Below, in pieces: positions 8,201 to 13,427 of a DNA stretch of 13,427 nucleotides. The notes below the pieces were generated by a model. The model saw only the letters and a list, made by a program, of their open reading frames with translations. It was not told where the DNA came from and did no database searches. The DNA is from Parachlorella kessleri (taxonomy: Eukaryota; Chlorophyta; Trebouxiophyceae; Chlorellales; Chlorellaceae): NCBI GenBank assembly GCA_001598975.1, contig BBXU01002226.1:1-13427 (forward strand). Direction: 5' to 3'. Position 1 is the first letter of the stretch; each line of letters starts with the position of its first letter. Made by a program: the position numbers and the translations under genes.

Positions 8201-9532
8201 TGGCTTGGGGCAGGGGTGGGGTAAGGGCAAGCTTGTCAATGCCTGGAGGTGCGCACGGCTGGCGTGCTCGGTGTCTTTTGGAAGCTTCCGTACGGACAGG
8301 GCGGGGCTTCCTCCTCTGCGACCAGTGGTACCGCCCTGAGCTCACTGTGTGCATGTCAGCTTGTCGGCAGACAGGTTCCTGGCAAGCAACGCAGGTATCT
8401 TTCTAGGTTTACCACTACAGACTATCTAGCAAGCCCAGTCAGGCGCCAGGTCATGGCGTCCTGCACATTGCCTGGCACCCAATGCGCACGCCTGACGGCT
8501 CTGGGCTGGCATGCCTGCTAGGCTAGGCAGAAGCCGCACCTTGCCAGCCAAACCAACCCGTGCTGCGCTGCGCTGCCCCTGCAGCACTTTGAGCCGGACA
8601 TCATCATCCTGCGGGAGCATGTGCCGTGGTTTGACGAGCGCTTCCGGGGCTACGGCCTCAACAAGGTAAGCTGGCACCGCCACAGACCAAGCCTTATGGG
8701 GTACTCAAGGCAGCACGGTGAGGTGGCTGTACGCACGGTGGCGGTACGCCGCTGGACTAGGCTGGACGGTCCATGCCTCGCCAGGTACTGATGACGAGAG
8801 CTGGGAAGTTGGCCCGGGGGTTGCACCTGCAGCCTTGCCTTAACTTAATACCTCGGGCTGGAAGGTTCCGTTGGCCCAGGCTCAGCTAGAACCCCCCAGC
8901 TGGGTCAGAGGTCGTCCCATACACCCTCACCTGGAGATGCCCTTGGCATCCAGCCAGCAGTGCTGAGCAGGTGCTACTGCCCTGCGCTGCAGGCGATCGA
9001 GTTCCTGGCACTGTCGCAGTGGGGTGCAACGTTCTCTGTCCACCCTCGCGGGTACGCCGTGCATGTGCCCCACCACTGGTCCAAGACCCAGCGCTCAAGC
9101 ATGGCATCAAACCTGGTCAACAAGGTGACTTGCTCTGACTGGCGAGCTGTTAGATGAGGGCTGCTGGTGCTTGGGGGCGGGGACATCAAGGAGGGCTAGT
9201 GTAGCTGGGTTGGTCCTGAGCCGTCCCTGCATGGACCTTTGGGGCACCAGCAGGCCGCCAGTAGGGATATGGCTTCTTGCCTCGCGCTGTGTCGCCTGTC
9301 TACCTCCGCCTGTGCGTTACCAAACCTGTATGCACTTATTGCTTTGGGCCCCGCTCTCTCTAGGGACACACACCAACCGACATGGCATGCTGGCTGGTGC
9401 TGCTCGCTGCAGAACTTCGAGCTGTTTGACCACGTGCTGTGCTGCGAGATGCCTGGGGAGAAGTACTACCCTGTCACCGCCTTTGCTGACCGCTGCCCCG
9501 ACAAGCCATCTGAGCCGGGCAGCCAACACTGA
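5245..9532 (+). CDS. GT49 (LARGE/B4GAT1-like) glycosyltransferase, copy B, complete type II membrane protein
   Basis: Eight exons join in frame to 563 residues: 5245-5936, 6289-6473, 6857-6969, 7470-7695, 8047-8189, 8585-8665, 8993-9124, 9413-9532 (TGA 9530). All introns are GT...AG. The start is the ATG in ACCATGG. Residues 1-13 are basic, 14-30 form one hydrophobic segment, and roughly 58-180 are Ser/Gly-rich, the layout of a Golgi type II enzyme with signal anchor and stem. N-glycosylation sequons occur at N176 and N198. The GT49 domain starts near 201 with LTLVTQVTPDR, then CRSWPHALAAVAYLP, RYPANSLRNKALQLV, the DVD metal site at 336-338, FNWGT, HFEPD at 454, DERFRGYGLNK, VHPRGYAVHVPH and YPVTAFAD. 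There is no GT8 domain, so it resembles B4GAT1 or the second half of LARGE. It probably extends a cell-surface or wall glycan in the Golgi lumen; the donor and acceptor sugars are not known. Confidence is high for family, moderate for each exon border. Confidence 0.88.
5463..5745 (+). repeat. Ser/Gly-rich low-complexity stem-coding region
   Basis: Within exon 1 of copy B, AGC and GGC/GGT codons alternate in imperfect triplet repeats that encode runs of Ser and Gly (for example SSSDGGGSS and SSSSGGSSGGG). The frame remains intact, so this is coding low complexity, likely a flexible stem between membrane anchor and catalytic domain. It also leaves other frames open, giving Ala/Val-rich and Leu/Pro-rich shadows that are not genes. 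Confidence 0.85.
7699..7738. repeat. GT tract followed by a run of 13 G
   Basis: Directly after the donor at 7696 in copy B there is GGTGTG-rich sequence, an alternating GT run and then thirteen G (7726-7738), followed by five C. Such a stretch is slippage-prone and could form a G-quadruplex in the transcript near the splice donor. The exact G count could be a sequencing artefact. Confidence 0.85.
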
Positions 9533-9749
9533 TATTATTCATCGACTGGGCATGGCAGCCTGCCGGGTTAAGTGGGCAGTATGCATCAATTGGAAAAGGA
9601 CGGGTGAAGGGAGGAAGGAAGGCTTGACGTGTCGGTCGCTTCATAACGGTGATTTGCACGAATCTGGTGTCCCTTGATGGCACTAAATGTAGTCTTTTCT
9701 TTTCTTGTTTCTCCTTTGCATAACCTGGGTCGTTATAAGCCACAGGATT

Positions 9750-9777
9750 GTGGGCACCCCACTTGCGAGGGGCCCAC
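9750..9777. other. Hairpin with nine-pair GC-rich stem
   Basis: GTGGGCACCCC and GGGGCCCAC pair as a nine-pair stem with one bulged A around an eight-base loop (ACTTGCGA). It lies about 220 bases after the stop of copy B. It could be a 3' UTR structure; role unknown. Confidence 0.5.
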
Positions 9778-10256
9778 GGCAGCAGCAGGGATTATGCTGT
9801 CAGCCTAGACTGGTTTCTTCTTTAGGACTTTCTTTGTCTTATCTTTAATGCTCGGGTTCTGTGTGTCTTCCTTTGCATGCAATCGACTTGACCATAGGTT
9901 TAGTTGGCTTGTGGCGCAGGGCTGCTGCCTGTGAATTGAAAACTGTTAGCTATTATGCCATTCATGCCCTTGCAGCCTATTGTCGTCTTGTATCTGCAGC
10001 TGTCATGCGGTTCGATGTAGTACTCAAGTGTTTGCCATTTTTCCATGTGGTGGGGATTCTCAACCACAGGGTGCTTGTGCTACTTCATACCCCAGCACTA
10101 GTGGCAGCAGTACCAAGTCTGGCGGCTCGCTTTTGACTGCCAGTATGATTGCTGCTGGTCATGACTTGTGACAGGATGCGTTTGAGTCCCTGTGCGTCGG
10201 GGCTCTAACTTGTGATGAGAAGGCATTCGCCAGTGAAAAACAACAGTGATATTAAT

Positions 10257-10281
10257 TGGCACCCCCCTGTTTGTGGTGCCA
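10257..10281. other. Hairpin with seven-pair stem
   Basis: TGGCACC at 10257-10263 and GGTGCCA at 10275-10281 are perfect complements around an 11-base loop. It lies about 150 bases upstream of the CWF19L1-like start. Chance occurrence is possible. Confidence 0.4.
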
Positions 10282-10433
10282 GGCGCCCGGCAAGGGGTGT
10301 GAGTGCTGCTTTGGTTGAATAGGGCGGTAGTACGCGCGCCGAAACCCACTTAGCGAGCCTGGCGGCCCGCTTACTGCCTTAAAGGTATCCCCGCACGCTC
10401 TAAGATTCAGATCGAGATTGCTGCGCTGCATAT

Positions 10434-13049
10434 ATGGGAACTGTTAAGATTTTACTCTCGGGGGACCCGCAGGGCAAGCTCGATGCGCTCTTCAAACGTG
10501 TGACCGCTGTTAACAAGTCGAGCGGGCCCTTTGACGTGCTGCTGTGCGTGGGAGCCTTCTTCTCCCCCTCAGGTGGTCGGCACGGAGTGCCATCATGTGT
10601 CTGTGTCATGATCTTTGGACAAGGGCTCTACCACTAGCACTTGCTGGTTGCGCAGTAGGAGTGAAACTTGTCGAAACGGCAGTTGACTAGTAGGTGGCAC
10701 ACCTGCTTGCACTCATAAATAGCTGCGTTGTTGGTAGGCCACCCATACGGGGAGGTGCCCATCCCAGGCATAAAGCCTCAGGTGTAGCATCACAGGCTTC
10801 ATACGCCCTGCTGCTGCCTAAACCATAGCCTTCGAGGTCCTCTTCTGACTGCAGGTGCCGACGATGCTGACTACCAGGGTGAGTTGGTGCCGTACCTCAC
10901 GGGGGAGAAGCAAGCGCCGATGCCCACATACTTCATTGGCGGCTTTGGCGGCGGCGCGCGACAAGCTCTGGAAGCGCTTTCTGCAGCACCAGACTGCAAC
11001 ATACACTACCTGGGGCGATGCGGCGTGAAGGCGGTGGCGGGGCTCTCGGTTGCGTTCCTGGACGGGACTTACAACTCGGTGGCCTGGAAGGCGGGCGATG
11101 GGGAGGGCGGCGCGGGCAGGCTGGGCCCCGGATGCCGACACTACAATGAAGAGGACGTGGCAGCATTGCGGCGGCAGGTGTGCTTCTTGCTGGGTGGTTG
11201 TGCAGCTTTGCCTTGGCCGGTGGGACCCATGGGGGTGCGGGAGGAGCCCTGTGCCATGTGATGCTTGCAGCTGGGGGAGGTGTATGTGGTCGCTTCTGCG
11301 CTGAATGCTCTGGCTGTGTCTTGCTTGTGCTGGCAGCATTCCATGCACTGTACGTGGTGTTTGATCTGTCGAGGCAGGTATCTTATGGTCAGTGTGTGCT
11401 CTGCATCATCATCGCTGTGGCAGCAGCAGCAACCCTGTGCGAAGAGGACTATGCGCCTGGGGCTGTCTTCTGTTCTCTGCCGTCACCACACGCGTACTGT
11501 TGCAGGTTGGCCAGGCGACAGGAGATATCGACCTGCTGCTGACAAACGAGTGGCCTGTGGGAGTCTGCAATGGCATCCCGGAGGTGGCCAGGCCGCAAGG
11601 CCCCACAGCACTAGGTGGTGGGTTTGTACAGCACGGGCTGCTGCACTAACAGGGTCTCCTTGTGGTGGCAGGAGTGGTGAAGCTGCCAGACACTGGAGGT
11701 GTGCCTAGCCCTCTGCTTGGCTCGTGCCTAGGCAAAGCGCCGCGGTTCCCTGCATCCTTGTTCTGCAACCTTCCGCCCACAGCCGTGTGCCAGTTGCGCT
11801 GCCTGCCGCGCTGCTAGCAAGGCCGCCTGGTGGTGCAAGATTTGCGCAATAACCAGCTGACAGTACCCCCCACTTGCTGCCAGCGGCACACACCATGCGC
11901 ACTGACTCACACAAGGTCGCGCGCTCATGCAGGGTCTGCTGTAGCTGCTGAGCTGGCATTGGCGGTACGGCCGCGGTACCACGTGGCTGGCGGCAGGCAG
12001 GTCTTCTACGCGCGCCCGCCCTACCTTAACGCTGACCTGGGGGCAGGCTCCCATGTGACCCGCTTCATCAGTCTAGCTGAGGTGTGGGCCCTTATGCAAA
12101 GGCATTTGTGTCTTTGAGGAGAGAGATTTAAGTGGTCCACGGCCTCCTTGTGCCTAGAGCTCAACAAAGGCGGCCTTCTTTAGGCGTGAGGCCGCTGAGG
12201 TGGCCACTTGAGAGTGTGGATGTCCTGATTTGCTTGGTGGGGTGTGCACCGCCAGCAGAAGGCTGGCGAGGCAATCTAATGGCAAGTCTGGTACCCCGTA
12301 CTAGTGCTCATGGCAATTCTGGTACCTCCAACCAGTGCTTCGGGTGGGCATGCCCTGTTAGCATGATTCTGTGTGTTCTTGGTACCGCACCACGTCTACG
12401 AAGCTCCCAGGCTTGTGGAATGTTTGCACAGGTGGCCAGCATGGACAGGCTGGCAGCGCCACAGGTGCAGTGCTATGTTTGAGTCTGTTTCACTGCCGTG
12501 TGGTGTGACAGGTGGGCAACGCAAACAAGCAGAAGTCACTACACGCGCTGGGGCTTGTCCCGGCATCAGAGATGACCCAGGAAGCCTTGCAGGTCAGCGG
12601 AGGTCTTGTGACTTTGTGTGTGGACAGTATATTCTCTCCCTGAGTCGCGTGTGAAGGCATGTTTGGGGGATTACGGCTGCATGGTCAGGTGCCTAGAGGC
12701 TGCCTGGCTAGAGACTAGGTTTCCAGGGGACCACGCTACCAACTAGGCTTGTGAGCCTGTCAGCACGAGGTAGCACGCTGTAGGAGCTGCTGCTGGCGCT
12801 TGGCAAGGTGCTCCCCTGCAGCGTCCGCCCTGTTTGAGACGACCACAGCGGATCTCAAAGTGGGCGGGGCTATCGTTCGTTCACAGGGCACAGCGGTGAG
12901 CCCTGGGAACCCTTGTGAGTGACTCGTTGAGGGCACCAACGCTGTGTGTCTATGGCAGGCGGTGCCTGAGGGAACTACCCAGTGCCCCTATACAAAGGAC
13001 GGAGGCGGCGGGAGGAAGCGGCCGGCGGGGGATGAGGAGGAGGCTCTGG
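10434..13049 (+). CDS. CWF19-like protein 1 (CWF19L1/Drn1 family), 3' end outside window
   Basis: Seven exons join in frame: 10434-10572, 10855-11177, 11506-11614, 11672-11698, 11933-12081, 12512-12592, 12959-13049, about 306 residues. The N-terminus has KILLSGDPQGKLDALFKRV and GPFDVLLCVGAFF, the phosphoesterase-like domain of CWF19L1/Drn1. Then come PTYFIGG, NIHYLGRCGV, DIDLLLTNEWP, LAVRPRYHVAGG, VFYARPPY, THRFI-like VTRFISLAEVGN and KSLHALGLVPASEM, all in family order. The last exon has TQCPYTKD and a basic RKRP stretch, the usual linker before the CwfJ C-terminal domains, which are beyond the window. In yeast Drn1 associates with the lariat debranching enzyme Dbr1, so a nuclear role in intron-lariat turnover is expected. 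The exon at 11672-11698 (27 nt) rests only on splice signals and phase and could be skipped without shifting the frame. The ATG at 10434 fits the family N-terminus. Confidence 0.85.
12280..12341. repeat. 31-bp imperfect direct repeat, two copies
   Basis: TGGCAAGTCTGGTACC... at 12280 recurs as TGGCAATTCTGGTACC... at 12311, each ending with CAGTGCTY or TAGTGCTY. It lies in the intron between the CWF19L1-like exons ending at 12081 and starting at 12512. It appears to be a local duplication. Confidence 0.75.
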
Positions 13050-13427
13050 GTGAGGCCCTGGCTGGTTGTATGTGCCCTCACTAATGCGCTGTTGTGGTGA
13101 GCCTGTCCCTCTTCTTGTCGTTGATGCCCGAGTGATAGGCCAAGCAACCATGCTGGGCTGCATGCTGGCAATGACTGGCTTGGTTGCTGACTGGGCATTG
13201 CCATTGGGAGCGGTGCCACATGCTGCGTGCAATGGCTGTTGAGGGAGGTCACCTGCTAGCGACCATGACACCCTTTCTCCAGGAGTTACTGGCACCCCTG
13301 GCGAAAAATAGTGGTCCCCTATTTGGCTCACTGTTTGCTAGTCACTGCCTGCCACTGCTGGCCTGCAGGCCCCAGGTACGCAGGGTATCACTCCATGTGC
13401 GCCACACCCAGCCTTGTTGTTTGTTTA
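13050..13427 (+). other. Presumed intron of the CWF19L1-like gene running off the window
   Basis: After the donor at 13050 no phase-1 exon could be found. The acceptor-like ctttctccag before 13283 leads to an in-frame stop after nine codons, and no CWFC-type motif of the CwfJ C-terminal domain is encoded. The next true exon is probably downstream of 13427. Confidence 0.5.

Larger units (their letters stand above)
9533..10433. other. Spacer between copy B and the CWF19L1-like gene
   Basis: About 900 bp, less GC-rich than the genes, with T- and pyrimidine-rich stretches near 9690-9716 and 9805-9846. It should hold the 3' UTR of copy B and the promoter of the next gene. No TGTAA occurs here on the + strand. 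The longest frame, 9861-10136, has no recognisable motif. Two hairpins are listed separately. Confidence 0.6.

Noticed and set aside
9861..10136. 91-codon frame with hydrophobic stretches in the spacer after copy B
   Set aside because: No motif, no splice signals that extend it, and AT-richer composition unlike the coding exons here.
9533..10433. Transposon or insertion sequence suggested by hairpins
   Set aside because: The two hairpins are unrelated to each other and no terminal repeats, target duplications or transposase frame were found.
12839..12897. Possible exon reading ETTTADLKVGGAIV
   Set aside because: The phase does not fit the exon ending at 12592, and skipping directly to 12959 preserves the frame and family sequence.
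13283..13312. Possible next exon of the CWF19L1-like gene after ctttctccag
   Set aside because: In the required phase it hits a stop after about nine codons, before any of the CwfJ C-terminal domain, so it is more likely intronic.

Overview
The window looks like nuclear DNA of a green alga, most likely a chlorophycean of the Chlamydomonas/Volvox/Haematococcus type. It is GC-rich. Coding sequence is split by many 180-840 bp introns with GT...CAG borders, and the introns and spacers carry G/T-, C- and CTG-rich simple repeats. The protein families present (a GT49 glycosyltransferase with a type II membrane anchor, and a CWF19-like lariat-debranching partner) are eukaryotic. No bacterial operon, CRISPR array, tRNA, rRNA or transposase was seen. 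All supported genes are on the + strand.

Layout. (1) Positions 1-2611 hold the 3' part of a GT49 (LARGE/B4GAT1-type) glycosyltransferase gene, copy A: five exons at 213-438, 1280-1419, 1864-1944, 2124-2255 and 2507-2611, preceded by a 23-bp tandem repeat in the upstream intron. (2) Positions 2612-5244 are mostly non-coding, but contain a tentative five-exon gene at 3280-4448. It starts with a mitochondrial-type presequence and one exon resembles an mTERF repeat; a 51-bp minisatellite sits in one of its introns. (3) Positions 5245-9532 hold a complete eight-exon paralogue of the first gene, copy B, which would encode 563 residues: a short cytosolic tail, one membrane segment, a Ser/Gly-rich stem and a GT49 catalytic domain. 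(4) Positions 9533-10433 are a spacer with two hairpins. (5) Positions 10434-13049 hold the first seven exons of a CWF19L1/Drn1-like gene, whose C-terminal CwfJ domains lie beyond the window.

The two glycosyltransferase genes are a tandem duplication: all four introns that can be compared are at the same place and phase although their lengths differ. They probably act in the Golgi on cell-surface or wall glycans; this is inferred from the family and the membrane anchor. The CWF19L1-like gene belongs to splicing and intron turnover and has no evident functional link to its neighbours. All exon borders were built by eye from GT/AG signals, reading-frame phase, comparison between the two copies and remembered family motifs. 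No alignment or transcript data were used.
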